The position numbers and the translations under genes were made by a program. 64,000 nt of DNA from Planctomycetota bacterium (GTDB lineage: Bacteria; Planctomycetota; UBA1135; UBA2386), in assembly GCA_016713175.1 (NCBI GenBank), contig JADJPQ010000026.1, positions 372,001-436,000 of the forward strand, in the 5' to 3' direction. Below the pieces are notes generated by a model. It did not search any database. It was not told where the DNA came from and saw nothing but the letters and a program-made list of their open reading frames with translations. Below, piece after piece: positions 17,065 through 27,817 of this stretch (position 1 is the stretch's first letter; the number at the start of each line of letters is the position of its first letter).

Positions 17065-18576
17065 ATGCACACGGAAACTGTCTCGACCGGTTCGTTCTTG
17101 CCCAAGGGTCGCCGCGCGCTGTCAGTGGCGACGATTGCCATCCTGTTGTCACTCGGTCTCGGCTGGTGGCTGTGGTCCAGTTCGATGGCCGCGCCGCGGG
17201 ATCGGGTTGCGGCCGCTACCGGCAATCCGATCGCCGCCGCCGCGCCGGTGGCCGCTGTGGAGCCCGCCGCGGAGGCTGCGGCCATCCAGCTTCGGCAGTT
17301 GATCCCGGAACCGGCCCAGGCCGCGCGTTCCTTCGACGACTACCTGGAGGAACTGGTCCGCATCGGGATGCAGACCGGTGCCGCCATGGAAGGCAAGAAC
17401 GAAGACGCCGCCAAGGCCTCGGACCTGCGCGCGCGAACGGTCTTCGAGCAGATGCTGGCCGAGGTCGACAACGTCCACGGCCTGGCCGTCCGCCGGATCA
17501 GCGAACTGCCGGAGCCGCGGGCGACGATCGCCGATCAGCTCCGGCAGCGGGTGTGCGTGCTGACCATCGCGCATGGACTCCAGTTCCGCCTCGACCAGGT
17601 CACCGCGGGACAGCCCCGCGAAGGCCTCGACGCGCTGGTCACCGGCATGCTCACCGTGTTGCCCGTCAACGCCACCACGGCCCGGGAACTCGGGCACCCG
17701 CTGCTGGTCGACAAACCGTACCTCGGCGCGGCGCACGAACCGACCGTGCTCGAGCTCGTCGACATGGCCGGCGCCGGCAAGTTCGACGGCACCCTCGCCA
17801 CGCGGCTATTGACCACGCTCTGGCACAATCTCGGCCGCAGCGGCGAACGCTCGGCCGACAGTATCTCGCGCCTCGCGCTGCTGTGGATGCACGACGCCAA
17901 CCCGGCGCAGCGGCTGGCGGCACTCGAGATGCTGCTGGGTGACCTCAGGTACCGCGACATGGTGATCGACATCGTGCAGAAGAGTGGCGATCAGCAACTA
18001 CAGCACGGGCTCGCGCTTGCCGCCGCAGAACGACTGCCGCCCGAGGTCGCCTTGCAGGTCCTCGAACAGTGCGGCCTGCGCCCGGCGGAACTGATGGGGC
18101 CCTATCTGAGTCTCGGCAATCGACATCCACGGCTCCTGCGCGAACTCTATGAGCGGCGCCTGGCCGACAACAGCGAACCCGCACAACGCGCCGAATTGGT
18201 GCGCGCGGCGGGCTTCGCACGCAGCCAGGAGTGCCTCGACCTGGCGCAGTTCGCGCTGCAGAGCGACCCCGATCGCGATGTCCGGATCAGCGCCGCCTTC
18301 GTCGTGACCGCCCGGGCTGGTGAAGCGTCTGGTGAGCAGGCGATTGCCGATCTGCTCGACGATCCGGACAACCACACCACGCGACGACTTGGCACCATCG
18401 CGTGTGCGTTGCGCAACCTCGCGCACCAGGGCCAGATCAACGCCGTGGACCGGCTCGGCCAGCGGCTCCGGCAGATGCCACAACTCGGCGCCGCCGACCG
18501 GGCCAGTCTGGATGCGCTGCTGGCGGAGACGCTACCGGGCGGGTCGACCTCGAATGGGTCGAGCAACGGCCGGTGA
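17065..18576 (+). CDS. Membrane-anchored HEAT-repeat-like protein
   Basis: A 503-residue protein of unknown function. One N-terminal membrane helix (LSVATIAILLSLGLGWWLW, about residues 19-38) precedes an alanine-rich linker, then an almost entirely alpha-helical body of repeats that resemble HEAT/ARM units (for example QRLAALEMLLGDLRYR, RDVRISAAFVVTARAGE). It is probably exported with the body in the periplasm. The start has gaggaac upstream. It converges with the AAA+ gene at 18594. Confidence 0.7.
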   Translation: MHTETVSTGSFLPKGRRALSVATIAILLSLGLGWWLWSSSMAAPRDRVAAATGNPIAAAAPVAAVEPAAEAAAIQLRQLIPEPAQAARSFDDYLEELVRIGMQTGAAMEGKNEDAAKASDLRARTVFEQMLAEVDNVHGLAVRRISELPEPRATIADQLRQRVCVLTIAHGLQFRLDQVTAGQPREGLDALVTGMLTVLPVNATTARELGHPLLVDKPYLGAAHEPTVLELVDMAGAGKFDGTLATRLLTTLWHNLGRSGERSADSISRLALLWMHDANPAQRLAALEMLLGDLRYRDMVIDIVQKSGDQQLQHGLALAAAERLPPEVALQVLEQCGLRPAELMGPYLSLGNRHPRLLRELYERRLADNSEPAQRAELVRAAGFARSQECLDLAQFALQSDPDRDVRISAAFVVTARAGEASGEQAIADLLDDPDNHTTRRLGTIACALRNLAHQGQINAVDRLGQRLRQMPQLGAADRASLDALLAETLPGGSTSNGSSNGR

Positions 18577-18593
18577 CCAGGCGGCGGCGCCGC

Positions 18594-19504
<911 letters not shown>

Positions 19505-19511
<7 letters not shown>

Positions 19512-21673
19512 GACGCGCCACCGCTGTCGAGCACGCGCAACCCCGCGTACTCGAGGATCAGTTCGCGTTCGATGCCATCGTCGAAGGCGACCACCGCGCG
19601 ACTGCCACCGCGACCCGACAACCGCCGGACCCGGCCGTCACCGTAGATCTTGTGCCGCACCCGCATGCCGGGCTCGAGCGCCGTCACCGTCGCGCCATCG
19701 TCGATCGCCTCGCCCTGATGCTCGTCGACGGCCGCGTCCTCGACCGCGTCCCAGCGCGACCAGGTGTGCTGGTGCTCGCGCAGATACTCGCGCGGAATCT
19801 CCTTCAGGAAGCACGACGGCGACATCCGCTCCATCTGGCCGTTGACCATCCGTTCGCGCACGTGGCTCAAGAACAGCGTCTGCCGGCCGCGCGTCAGCGC
19901 CACGTACATCAGCCGCCGCTCTTCCTCGATGCCGTTCTTGTCTTCCAGCGCGCGCATGCTCGGGAACACGCCGTCTTCGAGGCCGGCGACGAACACATGG
20001 TCGAACTCGAGGCCCTTGGCGGCGTGAATCGTCATCATCTGCACCGCCGGTCCTTCGCCCTGCGTGTCCGCGGAAGTCAGCAACGACACGTGCTGCAGGT
20101 AGCCGGCGAGGCCCTCGCCGACCTTGTCGTCGAATTGCACGACGTCGGACATCAGTTCCTGGATGTTCTCTTCGCGCGCACCCTCTTCCGGATCGCCGAT
20201 GCCCGCGACATAGGCAAGGTAGTCGGTGCCATCGAGGATCACCTTCAGTGCGCCGTGCACGCCGAGCACCTGGCCGGCCGCCTTGGCTTCGTGCAGCACC
20301 GCTGCCAGCGCCAACAGCGCCTTCCTGGCCTTCGGCGGCAGACCCGCGTGGGTCTCGGGCTCGGCCACCGCTTCGCGCAGCGACATGCCGGCGGCCGCGG
20401 CCGCGGCCTTCAGCTTGTCGAGCGACGCCTTGCCAAAGCCCCGCGGCGGCACATTGATGATCCGCTCCATGCTGACGTCGTCGAGCGGATTGACCAGCAC
20501 CCGCAGATAGGCCAGCAGATCCTTGATCTCGCGCCGTTCGAAGAACGTCAGGCCGCCGACGATCACGTACGGCAAGCCCGCATCCTTCATCGACTGCTCG
20601 ATCGCGCGCGACAGCCAGTGTGCGCGGTAGAACACCGCGATCTGGTCCAGCGCCGTGCCGGCGGCGGCGAGCTTCTTGATCCGCCCTGCGATTGCGTCGG
20701 CCTCCTCGGCCGGCCCACCGGCGCGGAACCGGATCAGCGGCTCGCCCGCGTCGTTGTCGGTGCGCAACCGCTTGTCCTTGCGCAGCCGGTTGTTGGCGAT
20801 CACGTTCTCGGCCGCGTGCAGGATGTTGGCGGAACTGCGGTAGTTCTGCTCCAGCCGGACCACCGTCGTCGTCGGGAAGTCGTTCTCGAAGTCGAGGATG
20901 TTGCGGATCTCGGCGCCGCGGAAGCCGTAGATCGACTGATCGGGATCACCGACCACGCACAGGTTGCCGTCCGGTGGGCTCAGTTGGCGCAGCAGGTCGT
21001 ATTGCACCCGGTTGGTGTCCTGGAACTCGTCGACCAAGACCCACGGGAACCGTTCGCGGTACTGCTCGGCGACGGCGGGGTGCTCGCGCAAGAGCCGCAG
21101 GAAGTGCAGCAGCAGGTCGTCGAAGTCCATCGCGCCGAGCTTCTGCAGCCGTTCGGCATACGGCGTCCACAGCCGCTCGACGACGCGCGCCAGTTCGGAG
21201 AATCCGGTCGCCAGGTCACCCGGCGTCGCCGCGCAGTTCTTCAGCCGGCTGATCTGCTGGCCGACCTGGGCCGGTTTGACGCCCTTGTCGAGCAGGTTGT
21301 GCTCGTCGAGCAGCGACTTGATCAGCGAGTCGCGGTCGTAGACGTCGTAGATCGTGAAGTCCTGCGGGAAGCCGAGCCGCGGCGCCTCATGGCGCAGGAA
21401 CCGGGCGCAGGCGGAATGGAACGTCGCCACCCGGACCCACGGCCCGCCGAGCTGCTGCACGCGGTGCGCCATCTCGCCGGCGGCCTTGTTGGTGAACGTC
21501 ATCGCCAGGACCTGGCTGCCGCGCACCCCATCGCGCAACAGCCGCGCGATCCGCCGCGTCACCACGCGCGTCTTGCCGGAGCCGGCGCCGGCCAGCACCA
21601 TCAGCGGCCCCTTGTCATGCGCGACGGCGGCGCGTTGTTCGTCGTTCAGGTCCTGGTAGAGCGGGTCGTCCAT
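19505..21673 (-). CDS. pcrA: ATP-dependent DNA helicase, PcrA/UvrD family
   Basis: A 722-residue superfamily 1A 3'-5' helicase acting in nucleotide-excision and mismatch repair or in clearing RecA and replication blocks. It has the Q-motif region NDEQRAAV, Walker A AGAGSGKT at about 28-35, motif II LVDEFQDTN, the YRSSANIL motif, and motif VI VALTRGRQTL. The C-terminal beta domain (MRVRHKIYGDGRVRRL) is the RNA-polymerase-binding tail typical of PcrA/UvrD. I choose the ATG opening MDDPLYQDLNDEQ; the longer frame would overlap the divergent cstA gene. Confidence 0.95.
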
Positions 21674-21728
21674 TCCGGGGGCGAAGGAGGATACGCAGGG
21701 AACCGCCGCGCTACCATCGCGCCCCGCG

Positions 21729-23411
21729 ATGTCCCTCGCCCTTCTCGTGCTCTCGTGCCTGTGCGTGTTCCTGCTCGCGCATCGGCTGTACGGTCGCCTG
21801 CTGGCGCGCCTGTTCGGCCTCGACCCGCAGGCCACCACGCCAGCGCACAGCTGTCGCGACGGCGAGGACTTCGTGCCGACGCCGCGCTTCTACCTGCTGT
21901 CGCAGCACTTCTCGGCGATCTCGGCCGCCGGACCGATCGCCGGGCCGATCCTGGCGGCGACGATGTTCGGCTGGGTGCCGGCGTTCTGGTGGATCATGCT
22001 CGGCTGCGTGTTCATCGGCGCGATGCACGACTTCGCCGCGCTGACCGGGTCGCTGCGCCACGGCGCGCAGTCGGTGGCCGAGGTGCTCAAGCGCAACCTG
22101 AACCCGCGCAGCTACGCCGTGTTCACCGTCTACATCTGGCTGGCGCTGGTCTACGTGATCATCGCCTTCACCGACGTCACCGCGCGCGCGTTCGTCGAGA
22201 CGCTCGATGTCGCCTTGCCGGGGGCCACCGACGGTCGGCTGGTGGTGCCGGGTGCCGGCGTCGCGTCGAGTTCGATGCTGTATCTGGGGATCAGCCTGCT
22301 GATGGGCGTGGTCGTGCGAACGCTGCGGCCGCCGCTGTGGTTGACGACGCTGGTGTTCGTGCCGGCCGTCGGTGCGGCGATCTGGCTCGGTCCACAGTTG
22401 CCGATCGATCTGCGTGCGAACGGCGACAACCCGGCGCTCTGGTGGGCCTGGCTGATCCTCGGCTACTGCGGCGTGGCGTCGGTGCTGCCGATGTGGCTCT
22501 TGCTGCAGCCGCGCGGCTACCTGGGCGGGTTCTTCCTGTACCTGACGCTCGGCGGCGGTCTGCTCGGCCTGTTGCTCGCCAACCCGGCGATCCAATGGCC
22601 GGCGAGCAAGGGCTTCGAACCGGTGGCGGGACAACCGCTGCTGCCGTTCCTGTTCATCACGATCGCCTGCGGCGCGTGTTCGGGGTTCCACGGCCTGGTG
22701 TGCTCGGGCACCACCAGCAAACAGATCGATCGGGAGCCGGATGCGCATCTGGTCGGCTACGGCGGCATGCTGCTCGAAGGCGTCGTCGCGCTGATCGCGC
22801 TGGCCTGCGTGATGATGCTCCCGCCCGATGCGGCGCTGGCCAAACAGCCGCCGGACAAGGTGTTCGGCGTCGGCGTCGGCAACTTCCTGCACGAACTGGG
22901 CGTGCCGCTGCAATTCGCGGTGACGTTCGGCATGCTGGCATTCGCGACCTTCGTCTACGACACGCTGGATGTCTGCACGCGATTGGCGCGCTATCTGTTC
23001 ACCGAGTTCACCGGTTGGCGAACGCGCATGGCCGGCGTCGTCGGCACCATCGTGTCGCTCGGGCTGCCGTTCTGGTTCGTCGCCCAGACCGCGACCGACG
23101 CCAGAGGGAACGTGATCCCGGCGTATCGGGTGATCTGGCCGCTGTTCGGCTCGACCAATCAGCTGCTCGCCGGCCTGACGCTGGTGGGCCTCAGCCTGTG
23201 GCTGTGCAACAGCAACAAACCGGTGCTGCTGCGCTGGCTGGTCGGCGTGCCGATGGTGTTCATGATGGGCATGACGATCAGTGCGCTGGTGCTGCAGATT
23301 GCCAATGCGCCCAATGCGCTGCTGTGCAGTGTCGCCGCCGTGCTGCTGGTGCTGGCGCTGTGGATCACCGTCGAGGCGGTGCTGTCGCTGCTGCGGCGCC
23401 GCGGCGCCTGA
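21729..23411 (+). CDS. cstA: CstA-family peptide/pyruvate transporter
   Basis: A 560-residue integral membrane protein of the carbon-starvation CstA family, which imports peptides or pyruvate. About 14-16 hydrophobic segments are visible. Family signatures include the N-terminal ISAAGPIAGPILAA, the GAMHDFAAL loop and the SGTTSKQIDREPDAHLVGYG segment. The family's C-terminal half is present, with a short tail. It is transcribed divergently from pcrA with a 55-bp gap. Confidence 0.93.
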   Translation: MSLALLVLSCLCVFLLAHRLYGRLLARLFGLDPQATTPAHSCRDGEDFVPTPRFYLLSQHFSAISAAGPIAGPILAATMFGWVPAFWWIMLGCVFIGAMHDFAALTGSLRHGAQSVAEVLKRNLNPRSYAVFTVYIWLALVYVIIAFTDVTARAFVETLDVALPGATDGRLVVPGAGVASSSMLYLGISLLMGVVVRTLRPPLWLTTLVFVPAVGAAIWLGPQLPIDLRANGDNPALWWAWLILGYCGVASVLPMWLLLQPRGYLGGFFLYLTLGGGLLGLLLANPAIQWPASKGFEPVAGQPLLPFLFITIACGACSGFHGLVCSGTTSKQIDREPDAHLVGYGGMLLEGVVALIALACVMMLPPDAALAKQPPDKVFGVGVGNFLHELGVPLQFAVTFGMLAFATFVYDTLDVCTRLARYLFTEFTGWRTRMAGVVGTIVSLGLPFWFVAQTATDARGNVIPAYRVIWPLFGSTNQLLAGLTLVGLSLWLCNSNKPVLLRWLVGVPMVFMMGMTISALVLQIANAPNALLCSVAAVLLVLALWITVEAVLSLLRRRGA

Positions 23412-23414
23412 GAC

Positions 23415-24989
23415 TCAGAACAGTTCGATCGTCAGACCGCCGGTCGTGCCTTCCAGAACCCCCGGCTGGCCGATCGGCCCGGCCAAGGTGGTCCACTGCG
23501 CGTGCAGCACGACGCCGCGCAGCCTGGCCGCGTTCGGGATCGGGCAACCCGTCGTGCAAGCACCCGCGGAATCGGTTGGCAACAGCATCCAGTGCAGCAC
23601 CGAGACTGCCTGCGCGCAGCCGGGCAGACCGTACGGATCGAGCGGCCGCGGCAACGGCATGCCGTTCCACGACGTGGTACTGTCGCCGAGCGCCAGCATC
23701 GCCGCGGCATCGGCGACGCCGCCGCGCAGGTCGAACGCAAACGCCGCGTTGCCGAGTTCGGGCAGGCCGCCGCTCGCGGCGACGATCGCCAACCGACGGC
23801 CATTGCCGCCACACTGGCTGCCGAACGGGAACCGGCCGGCGTACTCGTCGGCGCCGATGTCGACCGCCGTTCCGACGACCCGGGGATCGCCGAACCAGTC
23901 GGTGGCCTGCAGCTCGGCGCGCGGCATCCCCGCATCGCGCGCCGGTGAGCCGGCGGCCAGCTGCAGGCCGTCGGCGCGCAACTGCGCTGGGGCGCTGATG
24001 ACCCCGGCGTTGCCGCTCCAGTCCGGCCACTGCGCGCCGAAGACCGTCGGCGCGTCGAGCAGATTGTGCGTGAACACGTGCTGGATCTCGGGCCGCCACA
24101 GATCGCCGTACAGCAGCGTGCCGGTGCCGGCCATCAGGTTGTTGACGAACGTCAGCACCGCGATCGGCCGATACGCGTAGACCGCGCTGCCCGTGCCGGC
24201 GTTGCCGACGATCGTGTTGTTCAACACGACGATGTTGCCGTTGGTGTGCGCGATGCCGCCGCCGCGCGCCGCGGTGTTGCCGTCGATGACGTTCTGCACG
24301 ACCAGGGCGTCGCTGCCGTTCTGGAACACCAGACCGCCGCCCTCGGTCGCGTTGTTGCCGCGGATCCGGTTGCCCCGAATCGTCGGCGTGCCCGCGGCGT
24401 TACCGGCGATGCCGCCGCCAGTCAGCGCATCGTTCTGCTCGATCACGTTGTCCAGGATCTCGGCCGCGCCAGCACCGAGCAGGCTGATGCCGCCGCCGAA
24501 CACCTGGCGGATCGACTGCGTGCTCTGCGCGATCCGGTTGCGTTCGATCCGCGGGCTGCCGAAGTTCACGCCGATGCCGCCGCCACGCGCGCTGGTGCGG
24601 TTCTGGACGATCCAGTTGTCGCGGATGGTCGGCGAACAACGATCGACGTGGATCCCACCGGCGTCGAAGCCATTGCCGCCACGGATCGTGAAGCCCTCGA
24701 TGACCGCAAGCCGCGTGCTGCCGGGCGCGCAGGTGATCACGGGCTCGAACCCGACACCCTGCAGGATCGTCGTCGCTGCCCCACCGCCGCGCAGCACGAC
24801 ATCACGGCCCGGAAAGAGCAGCGCGCCAGCGTAGGTGCCGGGCGCCACCAGCACGGTGTCGCCAGCGGCGGCCGCATCGAGCGCGCTCTGCACGGTGGCG
24901 TACTGCGCCGGCACGTGCAGCGTGTTCTGGGCAGCGACGAACGGGGACAGCGCCAGCAGCGCCAACGGACGGAGGAGTCGCGACGACAT
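23415..24989 (-). CDS. Secreted right-handed beta-helix protein
   Basis: A 524-residue exported protein with a signal peptide (LLRPLALLALSPFVAAQ). A NosD/pectate-lyase-like parallel beta-helix follows at about residues 20-350: successive coils such as IRDNWIVQNRTSARGGGIG, IEQNDALTGGGIAGN, IDGNTAARGGGIAHTNG. The N-terminal VQSALDAAAAGDTVLVAPGTY is the usual cap of such proteins in planctomycetes. The last ~130 residues form the C-terminal domain also seen in three other secreted proteins of this window. The substrate, if any, is unknown. Confidence 0.85.
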   Translation of the reverse strand: MSSRLLRPLALLALSPFVAAQNTLHVPAQYATVQSALDAAAAGDTVLVAPGTYAGALLFPGRDVVLRGGGAATTILQGVGFEPVITCAPGSTRLAVIEGFTIRGGNGFDAGGIHVDRCSPTIRDNWIVQNRTSARGGGIGVNFGSPRIERNRIAQSTQSIRQVFGGGISLLGAGAAEILDNVIEQNDALTGGGIAGNAAGTPTIRGNRIRGNNATEGGGLVFQNGSDALVVQNVIDGNTAARGGGIAHTNGNIVVLNNTIVGNAGTGSAVYAYRPIAVLTFVNNLMAGTGTLLYGDLWRPEIQHVFTHNLLDAPTVFGAQWPDWSGNAGVISAPAQLRADGLQLAAGSPARDAGMPRAELQATDWFGDPRVVGTAVDIGADEYAGRFPFGSQCGGNGRRLAIVAASGGLPELGNAAFAFDLRGGVADAAAMLALGDSTTSWNGMPLPRPLDPYGLPGCAQAVSVLHWMLLPTDSAGACTTGCPIPNAARLRGVVLHAQWTTLAGPIGQPGVLEGTTGGLTIELF

Positions 24990-25073
24990 CGGTGAGGCAT
25001 GCTGCCAGACCGATGTGGACTCCGCGAGTGGATCGCCACGGCGAACGATTGCGGGGCGCCGCAACCAGCACGT

Positions 25074-26192
25074 TCAGCAAACGCGTTCCAGCAAGCGGGC
25101 GTCGAAGCAACTGCGCGTGCCGTCGGCCAGCACCGCGATCGCAGCGACAGTGTGTTCGCCGGCCAGCAATTCGGCGGCCGGGCCCTCGGTGTACCAGTCG
25201 AACTGATCGAACCAGCGGCCGCCTTCGCCATCCGGTAGCGCCTGCGGATGTGGTCGCCATTCAGCCCGCACCAATCGGGCGCCATCGACACCCAGCCAGA
25301 CCTCGCGCGGCGCCCCCAGCACGCGGGGCAGCCGGACGAAGCCACCGACCCAGGCATGACCATCGGCCCGCAACTCGGCGCGCACGATCGACCCGCGCGC
25401 GATCGGCGTCGGCCGCCAGTGCCGCAGGCCCGGCAGGTCGCGGCGCGACGCCACGTGCACATCCTGGATCCGCCAGACCTCGCGCTCGAGCGTCGCCACC
25501 GCGGTCAATCCCTGTGCCTTCGCGATCGCCTGCACCAACGCCGGCTCGACGAAGGTCGAACCATAGTCCGCCGTCGCCAGCACCTCGCTCTCGCTGAGCG
25601 GCACGAACGTGAACCCGGACGGATCCAAGGCACCGCGGTGCACCGACGGGTTGTGCGTCGTGAACACCAGCACGCCATCGTCGGTGAGCCCGCGGGCCAG
25701 CACCGCGAGGAACGGCGCGAACGTCGCGCGCGGCAGATGGCTGAACAGCGAACCGACGTGGATGACGTCGTAGCGGCGCGGCAGCACCAGGTCCTCGGGT
25801 CGGCGCGCCGAATCGAACGCGTGGATGCCGAAGGTGTCGCGCACGAACTGAACAGCCGGTGCCAGGATGTCGCTGCCATGCACCCGCTCGGCCCCGCAGC
25901 GGTCGACCAGGAATCGCAAGAGCCGCCCGTAGCCGCACGCGAAATCGAGCACGGCGCCGGCCCGATCCAGCGAGCAGCCGGCCGCCGACAGCGCGTTCTC
26001 GAGCACGCACAGCGACTCATGCCCACAGCGCATGTAGACCTGCCGACGCCGCTCCGGCGACACCTGCAGCACCCGGCCCTGGTACATGTCGTCGTCGGGA
26101 TGGATCGCGAGATGTCGCGGTGGCTGCAGGCCAGCGGCGGCGAACCAGTCGTTCTGCAGGCGTTCTTCGGCGTCGGGCGAGCGGGAGTGCAC
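25074..26192 (-). CDS. SAM-dependent class I methyltransferase
   Basis: A 372-residue protein. Residues ~80-190 are a class I methyltransferase fold with motif I VLDFACGYGRLLRFL and the downstream YDVIHVGSLFSHLP and LTDDGVLVFTTHNP motifs. The C-terminal ~120 residues (from about RRDLPGLRHWRPTP) form an extra beta-rich domain of unknown role, which also occurs in some glycan-associated methyltransferases. The acceptor substrate cannot be read from the sequence. Confidence 0.85.
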   Translation of the reverse strand: MHSRSPDAEERLQNDWFAAAGLQPPRHLAIHPDDDMYQGRVLQVSPERRRQVYMRCGHESLCVLENALSAAGCSLDRAGAVLDFACGYGRLLRFLVDRCGAERVHGSDILAPAVQFVRDTFGIHAFDSARRPEDLVLPRRYDVIHVGSLFSHLPRATFAPFLAVLARGLTDDGVLVFTTHNPSVHRGALDPSGFTFVPLSESEVLATADYGSTFVEPALVQAIAKAQGLTAVATLEREVWRIQDVHVASRRDLPGLRHWRPTPIARGSIVRAELRADGHAWVGGFVRLPRVLGAPREVWLGVDGARLVRAEWRPHPQALPDGEGGRWFDQFDWYTEGPAAELLAGEHTVAAIAVLADGTRSCFDARLLERVC

Positions 26193-26266
26193 CGGGACGG
26201 GTTGATCCTAGCCAAGCCGGCTTGTCGAACCACCAGGGCAGGCCGCAAACGGCCCGGCGTTCGCGC

Positions 26267-27721
26267 CTAGCGACCCTGCGAACGTCGCCGCTTCGACGCC
26301 CGCGGCGAAGTCGGCGCCGCCAGCGCAGCCAGCACACGCGGCAGTTCGCCCACCAGGTAGAACGGGATCGACAGCAGCTGGAACGCCTTCGGTTCGCTGC
26401 CAGGAACCGTCGTCTTCACCTCGGCCAGGTGCGGCGGCTCACTCGACACGCGCACGGCGAGACGCGAGCCCTTTTCGCTGACGAACTGGTGCAGGCTGCG
26501 CAGCGTGCCCGACTTTCCGGCCTTGACCTCGATCGGCACGATCTCGGGACCGTTGCCGAACAGATAGTCGACCTCGGCTTGCGAGTTCCTGGCGTGCCGC
26601 GTCCAGTAGAACAGCTCCGGGTCGACGAAGCGCGGCACCACGGTGCGCAGCATCTGACCGACGAGATGCTCGGCCACCGCACCTTCGTGCACCAGCATGA
26701 GGTCCGCCGCATCCCAGTGTTGCTGCCACGACAGGCCTTGGGCCGCAAGCAGGAGTCCGGTGTCCAGCAGCATCACCTTGAACTCCTTCTCGTTCGCCTC
26801 GGCCGCGAACGGGATCCCGTTGCCGTGCACGCTGGGTACGCGGTGACAGACCCGTGCTCGAACGAGGCAATCGAGCGCCTCGCGCAGGTGCACCGCGCGT
26901 TCTTCCCGATCGACATCGGCATACACGAACTTGCCGCCGACCTGGCGCGCTGCTCCGTGCAGCACCTTCTGCAGCCGTGTCGGCGACACGCGCGTTCCGT
27001 ACTTGGTGAAATCGTCCCGGAAGGCCGTGACGAGGTCGTGCTGCAGGCGGGCGACGTCGAGCATCGACTGCGTCGTCCGATAGCGCTCGACCACCGCGGG
27101 CATGCCACCGACCATCGCGTACTCGCGGCACAGCCCGAGCAGTTTCTCGTGCACCGGCCGGGGAATCGCCACGCCCGGCTGCCACTGACGCACGGCGTCG
27201 AGGACGACCTCGCCGGCCACTGCCGCGATGAACTCCGCGAAACTCAGCGGCTCGAGGTACAGGTACTCGACCCGGCCCACGGGCATGCTCGACGTGTGGT
27301 GCGCCAACGCGAAGTCGAGCAGTGACCCGGCAGCCACGACATGCAGCTCGGGCAGTTCTTCGTGGAAATAGCGGAGCCGCGCCAGCACCTCGGGCACCAC
27401 CTGCACTTCGTCGAGGAACAGCACGCACTTGCCGGGCTCGATGCGGCGGCCGAGTTGGACCTCGATGGCGGCGAGGTTCTTTCTGGGCGACGGATCCGCG
27501 AACAGGTCGCGCGAACGTGGGTGTCGCTCGAGATTGAGAGTCGCGACTTCACCGATGTGCTCGCGGAGCACCGACTCGACGAGCCAGGTCTTGCCCACCT
27601 GCCTGGCCCCACGGAGGATCAGCGGGCGGCGGCCTCGGTCGTGGGCCCAACGCAACAAGTCGGAAGAGGCGGCTCTTTGCACAGACGCAATGCTAAAATC
27701 CAGGGTTATTCTAGCACGCAC
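26267..27721 (-). CDS. AAA ATPase with C-terminal DUF4143 nuclease-like domain, copy 1
   Basis: A 484-residue member of the family of AAA ATPases fused to a DUF4143 restriction-endonuclease-like domain. Walker A GARQVGKT is near residue 40, Walker B FLDEVQVV near 100, and the arginine-rich sensor region follows. The C-terminal half ends with the conserved EVDYLFGNG and VEVKAGKSG-like stretch (here IEVKAGKSG), an acidic/lysine site. The start is GTG at 27721 in an A+T-rich patch. These genes are accessory, often transferred, and lack a settled function. Two further relatives lie in this window. Confidence 0.88.
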   Translation of the reverse strand: MRARITLDFSIASVQRAASSDLLRWAHDRGRRPLILRGARQVGKTWLVESVLREHIGEVATLNLERHPRSRDLFADPSPRKNLAAIEVQLGRRIEPGKCVLFLDEVQVVPEVLARLRYFHEELPELHVVAAGSLLDFALAHHTSSMPVGRVEYLYLEPLSFAEFIAAVAGEVVLDAVRQWQPGVAIPRPVHEKLLGLCREYAMVGGMPAVVERYRTTQSMLDVARLQHDLVTAFRDDFTKYGTRVSPTRLQKVLHGAARQVGGKFVYADVDREERAVHLREALDCLVRARVCHRVPSVHGNGIPFAAEANEKEFKVMLLDTGLLLAAQGLSWQQHWDAADLMLVHEGAVAEHLVGQMLRTVVPRFVDPELFYWTRHARNSQAEVDYLFGNGPEIVPIEVKAGKSGTLRSLHQFVSEKGSRLAVRVSSEPPHLAEVKTTVPGSEPKAFQLLSIPFYLVGELPRVLAALAAPTSPRASKRRRSQGR

Positions 27722-27817
27722 ATCGTCGATAGCCAGGGCTATTGAGTCGTCAAGCGGGCCGAACCGACCATGACGGCCGTCTCCGGCAGCCCGAACGCGG
27801 CGCCGCCTTGCCCCGGG